DNA from: Oleiagrimonas citrea
Lineage (GTDB): Bacteria; Pseudomonadota; Gammaproteobacteria; Xanthomonadales; Rhodanobacteraceae
Length of the DNA: 64,000 nucleotides
Direction of reading: 5' to 3'
Assembly (NCBI RefSeq): GCF_012395255.1
Contig: NZ_JAAZQD010000005.1
Coordinates: 202,835 to 266,834 of the forward strand
Part shown: positions 47,800 through 57,134 of the stretch, piece after piece
Numbering within the stretch: position 1 is the first letter of the stretch
Layout: each line of letters opens with the position of its first letter
Notes under the pieces: model-generated
Database searches by the model: none
The model's input: the letters and a program-made list of their open reading frames with translations, nothing else
Told to the model about the DNA's origin: nothing
Made by a program: the position numbers and the translations under genes

Positions 47800-49202
47800 T
47801 GCGTCTGCACATTCTCGGTATCTGCGGCACCTTCATGGGCGGCGCCGCCGCGCTCGCTCGCGAGCTGGGGCATGCCGTCGAGGGGTCCGACGCCAACGTC
47901 TACCCGCCGATGAGCGACCAGCTCGAGGCGCTGGGTATCACCCTGCGTCAGGGCTACCGCGCCGAGCATCTGCAGCCGGCGCCGGACCTGACCATTGTCG
48001 GCAACGCCATGAAACGCGGGCTTCCCGTGGTCGAGTACATGCTCGACGAGCGGCTGCCGTACATTTCCGGCCCGCAGTGGCTGGGCGAGAACGTGCTGGC
48101 CGCGCGCGACACGCTGATCGTCGCCGGCACCCACGGCAAGACCACCACGTCGAGCCTGTTGGCGCACCTGCTGGAGTGGGACGGTCTGCAGCCGGGCTTC
48201 CTGATCGGTGGCGTGCCGGGCAATTTCGAGGTGTCGGCACGGCTGGGCGGTCCCGAACCGTCGCGCGCCGCCGAGGCGCCGTTCGTGATCGAAGCCGACG
48301 AATACGACACCGCGTTCTTCGACAAGCGTTCGAAGTTCGTGCATTACCGCCCGCACATTGCCGTGCTGAACAATCTCGAATACGACCACGCCGACATCTT
48401 CCCCGACGTGGCCGCGATCCAGCGCCAGTTCCATCATCTGGTGCGCATCGTGCCGGGCAACGGCCGGCTGATCGTCAATGCCGAAGATGCGCGCCTGGCC
48501 GAAGTGCTGGAGATGGGCTGCTGGACGCCGGTGGAGACCTTCGGCATCGACGCCGGCCACTGGCGCGCGCGGCTGCTGGCCGACGACGGCAGCCATTTCG
48601 AAGTCCGACGCGGCGACGAAGTGCTGGGTGAGATCGACTGGCCGCTGCTGGGCCGTCACAACGTGATGAACGCGCTGGCCGCACTGGCCGCCGCCACGGC
48701 GCAGGGCTGCGACCCGGTCGCGCTGCTGCCGGCGTTCGCGGACTTCGCCAACGTCAAGCGCCGCATGGAGACCATTGCCGAAGTCGATGGCGTGCATGTG
48801 TACGACGATTTCGCGCATCATCCGACGGCCATCGCCACCACGCTGGCCGGTCTGCGCGCGAAGGTCGGCGACGCGCGCATCGTAGTCGCGCTGGAACCGC
48901 GTTCGAATTCCATGCGCCAGGGCGCGCACGCCGATGCCCTGGCGCCGTCGCTGGCCGATGCCGATCAGGTTGTGTTCCTGCAGCGCGCCGGTCTGCCGTG
49001 GGATGCGGCGAAGGTGACGTCGGCCCTGCAGGGGCGCGGGCATGTCGCGCCCAGCGTCGATGCATTGCTGGAAGCGCTGAAGTTCGCCGTGCGCCGCGGC
49101 GACCATGTGGTGTTCATGTCCAACGGCGGATTCGAGGATGCGCCGCGCCGCTTTGCCTCCGCCCTTCGTGTGCACTCGCACGTCGACGGCGGCGTCTCCT
49201 AG
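47799..49202 (+). CDS. mpl: UDP-N-acetylmuramate:L-alanyl-gamma-D-glutamyl-meso-diaminopimelate ligase
   Basis: 467 aa murein-peptide recycling ligase. It begins MRLHILGICGTFMGG, a variant of the MurC N-terminal Gly-rich loop typical of Mpl. The ATP motif is VAGTHGKTTTSSL, and the central domain has VIEADEYDTAFFDKRSKF. The C-terminal domain contains VYDDFAHHPTAI. It reattaches tripeptide to UDP-MurNAc. The start overlaps the adk stop. Confidence 0.96.
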   Translation: MRLHILGICGTFMGGAAALARELGHAVEGSDANVYPPMSDQLEALGITLRQGYRAEHLQPAPDLTIVGNAMKRGLPVVEYMLDERLPYISGPQWLGENVLAARDTLIVAGTHGKTTTSSLLAHLLEWDGLQPGFLIGGVPGNFEVSARLGGPEPSRAAEAPFVIEADEYDTAFFDKRSKFVHYRPHIAVLNNLEYDHADIFPDVAAIQRQFHHLVRIVPGNGRLIVNAEDARLAEVLEMGCWTPVETFGIDAGHWRARLLADDGSHFEVRRGDEVLGEIDWPLLGRHNVMNALAALAAATAQGCDPVALLPAFADFANVKRRMETIAEVDGVHVYDDFAHHPTAIATTLAGLRAKVGDARIVVALEPRSNSMRQGAHADALAPSLADADQVVFLQRAGLPWDAAKVTSALQGRGHVAPSVDALLEALKFAVRRGDHVVFMSNGGFEDAPRRFASALRVHSHVDGGVS

Positions 49203-49244
49203 GATCTCCCTGGCGCTTCGCGCCGGGGCCGATAGACTTGGGAT

Positions 49245-49850
49245 ATGGCTTCGTCCGTTTCGTCCATCTCCGATCTGCCGCTGTTTCCCTTGTCCGCGGT
49301 GCTGTTTCCGTCCGGACAGCTGCGTCTTCGGGTGTTCGAGCCGCGCTATCTGGACCTGGTGCGCGAATGCACGCAGCGTGACGCGCCCTTCGGTGTGTGT
49401 CTGATTCTGGAGGGCCAGGAAGTGGGGGAGCCGGCGGTGCCGGCCGCCGTGGGCACGCTCGCGCGCATCACCGATTTCTTCACCGACGCCGGCGGCATCC
49501 TGGGTATTCATGCGAAGGGACAGGATCGTTTCCGCGTCGAACGCGTGCACATGCGCGACAACGGCCAGTTGCGCGGCGATGTGCGTTGCTGGGAGCCGGA
49601 GCCGGAAACGTCGATACCGGCCGAATTCGTGCTGCTGGCCGATATCCTGCACCGCCTTGTCGAGCAGGCGGCGCCGCATTGGCGCGATGCGCCGCAGACC
49701 TGCTACGACCAGGCGTCCTGGGTCGGTTATCGTCTGGCCGAGCTGCTACCGCTGGATCCAGCCGAGCGGCAGATGCTGCTGGAACTGCGCGATCCGGTCG
49801 AGCGTCTGGCCGAGCTGCGCGACGCGCTGCCGCGATTCCAGCGTGAGTAG
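49245..49850 (+). CDS. LON substrate-binding domain protein
   Basis: 201 aa stand-alone Lon N-terminal domain without ATPase or protease parts. It begins DLPLFPLSAVLFPSGQLRLRVFEPRYLDLV in family register, then CLILEGQEVG and KGQDRFRVE. A role in substrate recruitment or protein quality control is inferred from the domain only. It lies 42 bp after mpl on the same strand. Confidence 0.9.
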   Translation: MASSVSSISDLPLFPLSAVLFPSGQLRLRVFEPRYLDLVRECTQRDAPFGVCLILEGQEVGEPAVPAAVGTLARITDFFTDAGGILGIHAKGQDRFRVERVHMRDNGQLRGDVRCWEPEPETSIPAEFVLLADILHRLVEQAAPHWRDAPQTCYDQASWVGYRLAELLPLDPAERQMLLELRDPVERLAELRDALPRFQRE

Positions 49851-49902
49851 CGACCGACGGTCAGGCGCGTACACTCACGATTTTCACAACGATGGAACGC
49901 GC

Positions 49903-50727
49903 ATGAGCGGACTTTCCGGCAAGACCCTGTTCATCACCGGTGCTTCGCGTGGGATCGGGCTCGCGATCGCCGTGCGCGCTGCGCGCGACGGCGCCAACGT
50001 GGTCGTCGCGGCCAAGAGCGGCGTGCCCAATCCCAAGCTGCCCGGCACCATCCATACCGCGGCCGAGGCGATCGAGGCCGCCGGCGGCAAGGCCTTGCCG
50101 ATCAAGCTGGACATCCGCGACGAAAAGGCGGTTGCCGATGCCATGGCGCGGGCGGCGGACCATTTCGGCGGTCTCGACATTCTGGTCAACAACGCCAGCG
50201 CGATCTGGCTGGCCGGCATCGAGAAGACGCCGATGAAGCGCTTCGATCTGATGCAGCAGGTCAACGCGCGCGGCACCTTTGTCTGTGCGCAGGCAGCGCT
50301 GCCCTATCTGCGCAAGGCCGCCAATCCGCACATCCTGAGTCTCGCACCGCCGCCCACGCTGGACCCGAAGTGGTGGGGGCCGCACACCGGTTACACCCTG
50401 GCCAAGATGGGCATGAGCTTCGTCACGCTCGGCCTGGCCGCGGAGCTCGGACCGCAGGGCATCGGCGTACACGCACTGTGGCCGCGTACCGTGATCGCGA
50501 CCGCGGCGCTGGCCATGCTGGGCGATGCGGTGCAGCCCCGTCATTGCCGCCGTCCGGAGATCGTCGCCGATGCCGCGCATGCTTTGCTCTGTCGCCCCGC
50601 AGAGGAGTGCAATGGCCGGTTCTCGATCGACGAGGAGGTCCTGCGCGAAGCGGGCGTGACCGATTTCTCGAGCTATGCCGTCGAACCGGGACAAACCCTG
50701 CTGCCGGACCTTTTTCTGGACGAATGA
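49903..50727 (+). CDS. Short-chain dehydrogenase, HSDL2-like
   Basis: 274 aa SDR. Cofactor motif TGASRGIG, NNASAI motif, and catalytic YTLAK (Tyr-x3-Lys) with SLAPPPTLDPKWW just before, which is characteristic of the HSDL2-type subfamily. The substrate is unknown, possibly fatty acyl-derived. ATG 49903 is 52 bp after the LON-domain gene. Confidence 0.92.
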   Translation: MSGLSGKTLFITGASRGIGLAIAVRAARDGANVVVAAKSGVPNPKLPGTIHTAAEAIEAAGGKALPIKLDIRDEKAVADAMARAADHFGGLDILVNNASAIWLAGIEKTPMKRFDLMQQVNARGTFVCAQAALPYLRKAANPHILSLAPPPTLDPKWWGPHTGYTLAKMGMSFVTLGLAAELGPQGIGVHALWPRTVIATAALAMLGDAVQPRHCRRPEIVADAAHALLCRPAEECNGRFSIDEEVLREAGVTDFSSYAVEPGQTLLPDLFLDE

Positions 50728-50847
50728 CTGAAAGTCATAGCCCGGCCGTGGAATGGATGTTCCGTTGGCGCTGCGCGATGCTGATCAGACGTCACGTCGC
50801 AGGTGGGACAACGCGGCGCATGGGGTCACGAAGCGGAGGCATCGTTC

Positions 50848-52224
50848 ATGCTCGAACCGGCGCAATGCAGGCGCAAGACGGTCTGGCTCGGCCAGGCCGA
50901 TGCGGCGCACCGAGACGAACTGGATCAAGCCGGGTGGGACTTGCTCGAGCTGGATCCGCAGGCGGATATCGAGGGCACGCTCGCACGGAGTGCGGCGACT
51001 GTCGGTGTGATCGATCTGCGCGGTCATGACGGTCAGCACCTTGCTCGTCTGGAAGCCTTGCTCGCGGCCCACCCCGAAAAGCGCTGGGTGGCCCTGGTCT
51101 GCACGCAGGCGTTGATGCATGCGCGTGTGACGGCATTGGTGCGTGCGGGATGTTTCGACTACGTCACCATGCCGGGGGCCTCGAATCGCCTGGTCGATGC
51201 GCTGGGTCATGCCTGGGGCATGGCGCGTCTGAGCGAGGGGCATCGTGAAGAGCATGCGGACGACGCCTTCGAGGGCATGCTCGGCTGTAGCCCGCCCATG
51301 CACAAGCTGGCCGCCCGGATCGCGAAATTTGCACCGGTTGACGTGCCCGTACTCATCACCGGCGAGACCGGCACCGGCAAGGAAGTGGCCGCGCGCGCAC
51401 TGCATCGGCGCTCGACGCGTTGCGAGGGGCCGTTCGTGGCGATCAACTGCGGCGCTTTGCCGGCGAACCTGGTGCAGTCGGAACTGTTCGGTCACGAACG
51501 CGGCGCCTTCACCGGCGCGGGTGCCCGCAAGATCGGCCGTATCGAGGCTGCCGACGGCGGCGTGGTCTTCCTCGACGAGATCGGCGACCTGCCGCTGGAC
51601 GCCCAGACCAACTTGTTGCGCGTTCTTCAGGAAGGCACGATCGAGCGGGTCGGCAGCTGCACGTCGATCCATCTGGATGTGCGTGTGATCGCCGCCACGC
51701 ACGTGGATCTGGAAAAGGCCGTGGCCGAGGGGCGGTTCCGCGAGGACCTTTACTACCGGCTCAATGTTCTGCGCCTGCCGGTGCCGCCGCTGCGCGATCG
51801 CGGTGTGGACATTCTGCGTCTGGCGAGGCATTTCCTGGATGCCTTCCGCCGCAAGCATGCGGCGGGCACGCATGTGCGCGATTTCGGCCCGGAAGCCGAG
51901 GCTGCGATGTGCGCGTTCCCGTGGCCGGGCAATGTGCGCGAGCTGATGAACCGCGTGCGTCGCGCCGCGGTGGTGGCCGAAGCGCCGCTGATCAGCGCGG
52001 CGGACCTGGATCTGGCCGCACGTCCGGCCGCGGCGCCGATCTCCGTGCACGCGTCCACGTTGGATCGCGCCCGCGCGCACGCCGAGCGCGAAGCCATCGT
52101 CGCCTGTCTGCGCGCCAGCCGCTTCAACGTCAGCGAGTGCGCGCGCCGTCTGCAGGTATCGCGGGTGACGGTCTACCGCCTGTGCAAGAAATACCGCGTC
52201 ACGCTGGACACGACCACGCACTGA
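50848..52224 (+). CDS. Sigma-54 dependent transcriptional activator, VpsR-like
   Basis: 458 aa. The N-terminal domain (about 1-135) is receiver-like with Asp56 in VGVIDLRG and resembles the VpsR N-domain. The AAA+ domain has Walker A GETGTGKE (172-179), the sigma-54 contact loop GAFTGA (219-224) and Walker B VVFLDEIG. The C-terminus (about 427-450) is a Fis-type [27 protein letters not shown] lies 8 bp before ATG 50848. It is convergent with a Fap-like operon that has a sigma-54 promoter, so it is the likely activator of that operon. Confidence 0.93.
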   Translation: MLEPAQCRRKTVWLGQADAAHRDELDQAGWDLLELDPQADIEGTLARSAATVGVIDLRGHDGQHLARLEALLAAHPEKRWVALVCTQALMHARVTALVRAGCFDYVTMPGASNRLVDALGHAWGMARLSEGHREEHADDAFEGMLGCSPPMHKLAARIAKFAPVDVPVLITGETGTGKEVAARALHRRSTRCEGPFVAINCGALPANLVQSELFGHERGAFTGAGARKIGRIEAADGGVVFLDEIGDLPLDAQTNLLRVLQEGTIERVGSCTSIHLDVRVIAATHVDLEKAVAEGRFREDLYYRLNVLRLPVPPLRDRGVDILRLARHFLDAFRRKHAAGTHVRDFGPEAEAAMCAFPWPGNVRELMNRVRRAAVVAEAPLISAADLDLAARPAAAPISVHASTLDRARAHAEREAIVACLRASRFNVSECARRLQVSRVTVYRLCKKYRVTLDTTTH

Positions 52225-52260
52225 ACGGCGCGGTCGCGTCGATGCCAGCGTGCTGACGTT

Positions 52261-53610
52261 TCAGAACGTGTAGGGAATCTTCACGCTCAGCGTGACGTCC
52301 GGTGCGTCCGGCGTCAGGCCGATGCCCAGCAGGCTGACCAGCGTGGTGTGCTGGTTCAGCGCGTACGTCACGCCCATGTTGAAGGTCGCGGCGTGACCGT
52401 CGCTGCCGATCACCGAATTCCAGTCGCCGCCGCGCGGCCGCACGCGCGCCTTGGCATTGATGCGGTCGTTGAAGGACAGGCTCAGGCTGGTGCGCTCGTT
52501 GAAGGCGAACGCCACGCCGCCGCCGAGGGTGTAGACATTGCCAAGCTGCACGCGGCCCGGGTTGAGCGTGTCGGGATTGTTGTCGAGATCGTTGAAGTCG
52601 CGCGACAGACTGTGGGCGATGCCGATGTTGCCGAACAGGATCGCCGGGTCCAGCGTCTTCACCATCGACACGCCGAGATTTGCGGTCCACATGCCGTTGC
52701 CGGTGGGCTGTTCGCTGGGCACTGCGAAGCGTACGAACTGGTCGTTGTCGCGCTCCAGGACGCGCCAGTCGATGCCGTACGGGTGGCGTCCGGTCGGCGC
52801 GGTGACGCCGAAGGTGAGCACGGTGTCGGGTCGGCTCGCGGTTTCCGGAAGCATGCGGTAGTTGACGCTCAGTGAGGCATCGCCGATGTGGCTGCCGAAC
52901 ACCTTCTGCTCGGCCGTGGCGGCCGCCGAGCCGCCGGCACCGCCCTTCTGGTAGGTGGTGCGGCGGGCCAGGTACGGCACGTCGAGATTCAGTGTCCAGC
53001 GCGGGCTGAGACCGTAGCGTGCGGCGAAGTTGTAGGTCAGCGTATCGGATTCGACATTCTCGACCGCGATGTTGCCGAGGAAGATCGCGTCGAGGGCGAG
53101 AAACCCGTTCAGCGTGAGCTGCTTGCGGTCGTAGCGTGCGTAGGTCAGACCGTTCTCGAGGGTGAGCTTGCGATCGAACACCGCGTGCTCCTGCTGCAGC
53201 ACGTCCTCGACGCTGCGCGAGGGCTTGGCGTCTTCGCCGGTGCTGCCCTGGGCGTTGCGGATCGGCTGCGTTCCGGAGGCGTCGCCGGTCCGCGCGACTT
53301 GCTGCGGAGGCTGGCCGGGAGCCGGGCGCGCGGGCAATGGCTGATTGGTGGTGCGTCCCGCGAGGCGCGCTTCCAGCGCCTGCACCTGGGCGTCGAGGTC
53401 GCGCAGGCGGCGCACCTGGTCGGCGTACCCGGCCTTCAGCGCCTGCAGCTGCGCCATCAGGGTGCGCACCTCCGCCTGTTCCTTCTCCGGGGCCGACATG
53501 GTGTTCGTCGGCGCCGCAGTCTGAGCCCATGCACCTGCCGGTAGCGCCAGCGCGATGGAGGCGGCCAGCAGGGTCCGCCCAAGCCGTGCCTTGTTGCGAT
53601 TGCCAATCAT
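52261..53610 (-). CDS. fapF: FapF-like outer membrane amyloid exporter
   Basis: 449 aa. Signal peptide (to about residue 29), then a short coiled coil (about 42-85, EVRTLMAQLQALKAGYADQ and on), a Pro/Gln linker, and a beta-barrel of alternating aromatic and polar strands from about 130 to the terminal PYTF. This is the FapF plan, where a helical plug controls a trimeric pore for amyloid subunits. The barrel part would also match the generic MetA-pathway transporter family. Last gene of the six-gene operon, 16 bp after the preceding stop. Confidence 0.82.
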   Translation of the reverse strand: MIGNRNKARLGRTLLAASIALALPAGAWAQTAAPTNTMSAPEKEQAEVRTLMAQLQALKAGYADQVRRLRDLDAQVQALEARLAGRTTNQPLPARPAPGQPPQQVARTGDASGTQPIRNAQGSTGEDAKPSRSVEDVLQQEHAVFDRKLTLENGLTYARYDRKQLTLNGFLALDAIFLGNIAVENVESDTLTYNFAARYGLSPRWTLNLDVPYLARRTTYQKGGAGGSAAATAEQKVFGSHIGDASLSVNYRMLPETASRPDTVLTFGVTAPTGRHPYGIDWRVLERDNDQFVRFAVPSEQPTGNGMWTANLGVSMVKTLDPAILFGNIGIAHSLSRDFNDLDNNPDTLNPGRVQLGNVYTLGGGVAFAFNERTSLSLSFNDRINAKARVRPRGGDWNSVIGSDGHAATFNMGVTYALNQHTTLVSLLGIGLTPDAPDVTLSVKIPYTF

Positions 53611-53626
53611 GTGTTGTGTCCCCTGT

Positions 53627-54436
53627 TCAATAGGTCAGGCCGATACCGCGTACCTGATTGATCGACTGCGCGAAATCGCGGCTGAGGCTAACGTTGCTGG
53701 CCAGCGAACGCTGCACCAGGTCGATCTGCATGCTGTTGTGCACGCGCTGGCCGTCGGCGCCGAGTGCGATGACCTGGCCCAGGCTGCCGCTGCGGATCCA
53801 CTGCTGCACCTGGCCCTGACCGGCAATGCTGAGCGCCACGCGGGCGCCGCTGCCGTCAATGCGGGCGGTGGCCGTGGCGTTACCGTCGCGCACTGTGCTC
53901 TGCTGTGGCTGGCCGGTGAAGGTCGTGCCCGGTTGCTGGGCGACGCTGGGCGTGCCGACGTCGCGCTCGTTGCGCACCGTCACCGAGGTCACGTTGTCGG
54001 CGCTATTGGCGTCGCCCGCGACCTGCACGCCCTGCACCAGGCCAGACACGTTGTTCAGGCCCGAGCTGTCGACCGACCGGGTGGTGGTCGTGCCGTTGGC
54101 CGTAGTGGGAATGGGATTCGTGCTGACGATGGTGACCGTGGGCTGGAAGGTCACGGTGGGCGTGTTCTGGTCGTCGAAGCTCATGCCGACGGTCATCGCG
54201 CTCTGCAGCTGCTGGCCGCTGGTCGAGGTCCAGCTGCTGTTCATGGTGACGCCGAAGTAGGCCACCGTGCTGCTGCTGTCGCCGCCCGGCGTCCAGCGTC
54301 CGCGCATCTGGGCCAGTTCTTCGTCGCCGATCTCGCTCATTCCGTTGGCGGCCGGGGCATGCTCCATGGCCTGCACCTGGGCCGAGACGCCGGCGAAGCC
54401 GAGGGCGACGGTGACCAGTGATAGCGAAGTCTTCAT
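53627..54436 (-). CDS. FapE-like secreted protein
   Basis: 269 aa with signal peptide (MKTSLSLVTVALGFAGVSAQVQA). Close to the mature N-terminus is SEIGDEELAQMRGRWTPGG, resembling the ELxxMxG leader pattern of C39 peptidase substrates. Residues about 129-148 (NNVSGLVQGVQVAGDANSADN) look like one degenerate copy of the amyloid repeat in the B and C proteins. The rest is Thr/Ser/Asn/Val rich. No Cys in the mature part. Position five of the operon matches fapE; sequence similarity to Pseudomonas FapE cannot be confirmed here. Confidence 0.7.
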   Translation of the reverse strand: MKTSLSLVTVALGFAGVSAQVQAMEHAPAANGMSEIGDEELAQMRGRWTPGGDSSSTVAYFGVTMNSSWTSTSGQQLQSAMTVGMSFDDQNTPTVTFQPTVTIVSTNPIPTTANGTTTTRSVDSSGLNNVSGLVQGVQVAGDANSADNVTSVTVRNERDVGTPSVAQQPGTTFTGQPQQSTVRDGNATATARIDGSGARVALSIAGQGQVQQWIRSGSLGQVIALGADGQRVHNSMQIDLVQRSLASNVSLSRDFAQSINQVRGIGLTY

Positions 54437-54459
54437 GATGTGCTCCTGCACGCCGGCCG

Positions 54460-55158
54460 TCAGAACAGGTCGGCGTTGGTGAAGCCGAAATCCAGCAGTT
54501 CGGCGTCGGAAATGGGGCCGCGTCGCGCGAACAGGGCGCGTGCGCTGGGTTTCTGCATGGGTTTGAGCAATACGGTCTGGCGATCGAAGCCGCTGCCAAT
54601 GACCACGAACAGCGCGCGCGACGGCCAGTCGCGGAGGAAATCCTTGAGTGGCAACGAACGGTTGCCGAGCATCGGGTCGGCGACTTCCACGGTGTTCTCG
54701 TGCACTTGCTTGAGCACGACGAAGTGGCTGAAGCCGTTGACGTTCATCAGCACGATCGTGGGCACACGCAGGGTGCGCAGGCGCTCGACGGTGACGCGGT
54801 AGCCGCGTCCGCGCAGCCCGAGGTTCTGAACGTAGTGCTTGATGTCGAGCAGCGAGAAGCCGCGCTTGGCGACCTCCTCGGGATCGGAGACACCCATCAG
54901 GCCCTGGATGACCAGGTGCTCGTCCACGTTCATGCCGTAGCCGTAGCGCAGAATCGTCGCCAGGGCTGCCGCGCCGCAGCTGTAATCGGTGCGTTGCCGC
55001 ACGATGTAGCGATAGCGCGCTTCCTGCATGCTCTCCACGTTGCGCGCGTACAGCGCGCCGTTGGGCAGCACACCGGAGAACTGTACGTCGCCGCTGCGTG
55101 CCGGAACGGTCGCGGTCAGCGCACATACAAGTGCCAGGCAGGCGGTGAACAAGCGCAT
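54460..55158 (-). CDS. fapD: FapD-like C39 peptidase family protein
   Basis: 232 aa with signal peptide. The papain-like C39 triad is visible: Gln55 and Cys61 (RQRTDYSCGAAALATIL), His145 (NGFSHFVVL), Asp161 (EVADPMLG). No ABC transporter domains are fused, so it is a stand-alone periplasmic peptidase as in fap operons. The C-terminus ends ISDAELLDFGFTNADLF, an echo of the acidic motif in the first and fifth gene products. ATG 55158 gives a normal signal peptide. Confidence 0.88.
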   Translation of the reverse strand: MRLFTACLALVCALTATVPARSGDVQFSGVLPNGALYARNVESMQEARYRYIVRQRTDYSCGAAALATILRYGYGMNVDEHLVIQGLMGVSDPEEVAKRGFSLLDIKHYVQNLGLRGRGYRVTVERLRTLRVPTIVLMNVNGFSHFVVLKQVHENTVEVADPMLGNRSLPLKDFLRDWPSRALFVVIGSGFDRQTVLLKPMQKPSARALFARRGPISDAELLDFGFTNADLF

Positions 55159-55197
55159 GGTGCAAGGCCTCGTGTCTCGATCTCGGTGTCCGAAAGT

Positions 55198-55250
55198 GCT
55201 CCCCGGCCGCGGGAGGAGCGGCCGGGGAGCGATCGCACCCAAAGGTGCGA
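55198..55250. promoter_or_regulatory. Tandem intercistronic hairpins between fapC-like and fapD-like genes
   Basis: Hairpin 1: 13-bp perfect stem (55198-55210 with 55218-55230), 7-nt loop. Hairpin 2: 7-bp stem (55233-55239 with 55244-55250), 4-nt loop. They occupy half of the 105-bp gap, the largest in the operon. There is no T-tract. They may stabilise the upstream subunit mRNA or cause partial termination, giving more subunit than peptidase and exporter. Confidence 0.7.
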
Positions 55251-55263
55251 GGATCATGCGGTG

Positions 55264-56448
55264 TTATTCACCACCGCCGCCGCCACCATTACCGGTGCTC
55301 GGCTGCGCAACGGCCATTGCCAGGCTGTTGGCCTGCTGGTTGCCGGTGCCGGCCGAGACATTGATGCCGATGTTGCCGGACGCGCCGCGGAAGGCGTTGC
55401 CGCCCAGCGATGCGGTGTTGGTGGTCGGCAGGTACGAGATCTGCAGGTAGTTCACCGTGCCGGACAGGTTGATGTTGTCCAGCGCGACGTCACCCGACTC
55501 CTCGAAGCCCAGGCCGCCCGAAGCGGACGAGTCGTCCGTGAAGCCGAAGGCCAGCGCACCGCCGTCGCCGTTCAGGTCCGAACCGCCTTGCGTCGCGGTA
55601 TCGAGATCGATGTGGCCGGTCTGCGAACCCGCCGGATGCGCGTCGCCCGTCCAGGTATCCGGATAGACGTCGCCGATCTGGTCGACCGCACCGCTCAGAC
55701 CGAGGTCGGCGCTGCCCTGGCCTCCACCGCTGTAGCTGCCGCTTCCGCTGCCGCTCAGCGAGACCTCGACCGAGGTCATGTAGACATCCTCGTACAGCGC
55801 GTTGATGGTCTCGTTGTGACCGGACGCCTGGTCGGAGGACACCGTGGCCTGCGCGAAGCTGCTGGTCGCCACGGAGGCGGCCATCGCATTCTTCTGCTGG
55901 TTGTTGTTGCCCGAGGTCACGTTCACGCCGATGTTGCCGGACGCGTCGCGGAACGCGCTGTTGCCGATCACGGCCTGGTTGGTGGTGGCCATGTTCAGGG
56001 TCTGGTTGAAGGAACCCTGCTGATCGACGAAGACTTCCGAGTCGGCCATGCCGAAGGTGAAGCTGGCGTCGGCCGCGGACAGCGCGGCGGCGTTGTCCTG
56101 CTGGTTGTTGTCGCCGGAAGCGACGTTCGCGCCGATGTTGCCGGAGGTCTCGCGGCCGGCGTTGCCGTCGACGTCCGAGTCATTGGTGACCATCTGATTC
56201 TCGACGTAGTTGGCGCCGTTGGTCTGACGGTTGTTGACGATGGAGACGGCGGCCGAGTCGACGTTGATCGTGCCGTCCACCTGCACGCGCCCGCGCAGGG
56301 TCACGTCGGAGTTCAGCGACACGTCCTTCTCGAAGCTGACACGGTCGTTGTTGCCCTGATGCGGGTCCGCGCTCTGCGCATACGCACTGCCGCCGAACAA
56401 CGTGGCGACGGCGATGGCCAGAACGGTTCGTTTCATGGTCTTGTTCAT
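55264..56448 (-). CDS. fapC: FapC-like functional amyloid major subunit
   Basis: 394 aa with signal peptide (cleavage after SAYA). Three repeats lie at about 99-124, 167-192 and 354-380, each carrying ASGNIG-[AVI]-NV then G-x2-NQQ-x-N. Repeats two and three share a longer block, AFR-[DG]-ASGNIG. The linker between repeats two and three is about 160 residues, rich in Gly, Ser and Asp. The C-terminus is Gly-rich and no Cys is present, whereas Pseudomonas subunits, as I recall them, end in CxxC. GAGGG lies 7 bp before ATG 56448. Confidence 0.85.
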   Translation of the reverse strand: MNKTMKRTVLAIAVATLFGGSAYAQSADPHQGNNDRVSFEKDVSLNSDVTLRGRVQVDGTINVDSAAVSIVNNRQTNGANYVENQMVTNDSDVDGNAGRETSGNIGANVASGDNNQQDNAAALSAADASFTFGMADSEVFVDQQGSFNQTLNMATTNQAVIGNSAFRDASGNIGVNVTSGNNNQQKNAMAASVATSSFAQATVSSDQASGHNETINALYEDVYMTSVEVSLSGSGSGSYSGGGQGSADLGLSGAVDQIGDVYPDTWTGDAHPAGSQTGHIDLDTATQGGSDLNGDGGALAFGFTDDSSASGGLGFEESGDVALDNINLSGTVNYLQISYLPTTNTASLGGNAFRGASGNIGINVSAGTGNQQANSLAMAVAQPSTGNGGGGGGE

Positions 56449-56487
56449 CGTGTTTCCCTCTCTCTGTCCTAGTGATCAGCTGGTTAG

Positions 56488-57123
56488 CTACTGCACGGGT
56501 TGCGAGATCGACAGATGCAACTGGTTGGCTGTTGCATTGGACGAACCCGCGACCTGATTGAGTTGCACGACGCCTCGAACCTCCTGCATGGCAGTCGATT
56601 CGACGGCGACGGAACGCTCCTTGCCGGCAGCCGCCGACGGAGCGGGGGAAGCGGTTCCCCCTGCGGACGCGGAGGCGGCGGCGATCCATGCGTCGCCGGC
56701 TTCGCGTATGCCCTGTCTGGCCAGCGCTGCGGTCACCACGTTCAGTTCCGCGTTGCCGGTGCCGCTGGCCTGATTGATGGAAAAAATGCCTTGTGCGCTC
56801 TGCATGGCGCGGCCGCCGATGCTGGCGCTGGCGATGTCGGGTGCGGTGGCGACGTTCGCCGTCCGCGATTGACCGGTGCGCACCTGGATCGCCGCGCGGT
56901 CGCCGATGGCGATGGCGTGGACGTTGGCCTGCTGGTTGAGGTCGCCCGCGGCCATGTTCACGCCGACCACGCCTTTCGCTTCGGACAGCGCCTGGCCGTC
57001 CATGCGGGTCTGCGTGAGGTAGTGCAGCATCTGCTGGTAGTTGTCGTCCTCGGCCTGTGCGGGTGTGGCCGCGAGCCAGGTCAGCGGGACGATTAGCAGA
57101 AAGGCGATACGGAGACAGCGCAT
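56488..57123 (-). CDS. fapB: FapB-like minor amyloid subunit
   Basis: 211 aa with signal peptide (to about residue 24, TPAQA). Three degenerate repeats lie at about 47-73 (KGVVGVNMAAGDLNQQANV), 108-134 (QGIFSINQASGTGNAELNV) and 180-206 (RGVVQLNQVAGSSNATANQ). They follow the same G-x(4)-N-x(3)-G-x(2)-N-x(3)-N spacing as the larger subunit. Smaller size and position before the major subunit match the nucleator FapB. No mature Cys. It lies 11 bp after the first gene. Confidence 0.82.
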   Translation of the reverse strand: MRCLRIAFLLIVPLTWLAATPAQAEDDNYQQMLHYLTQTRMDGQALSEAKGVVGVNMAAGDLNQQANVHAIAIGDRAAIQVRTGQSRTANVATAPDIASASIGGRAMQSAQGIFSINQASGTGNAELNVVTAALARQGIREAGDAWIAAASASAGGTASPAPSAAAGKERSVAVESTAMQEVRGVVQLNQVAGSSNATANQLHLSISQPVQ

Positions 57124-57134
57124 GCGGATCGTCC

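Noticed and set aside
52261..53610. Annotation as a phenol-degradation MetA-pathway outer membrane protein
   Set aside because: The barrel resembles that family, but the coiled-coil N-terminus and its place behind a C39 peptidase and amyloid repeat proteins fit FapF better.
54460..55158. Bacteriocin processing/export system based on the C39 domain
   Set aside because: There is no ABC transporter, no fused ATPase and no short double-Gly precursor gene nearby; the repeat proteins and pore fit Fap.
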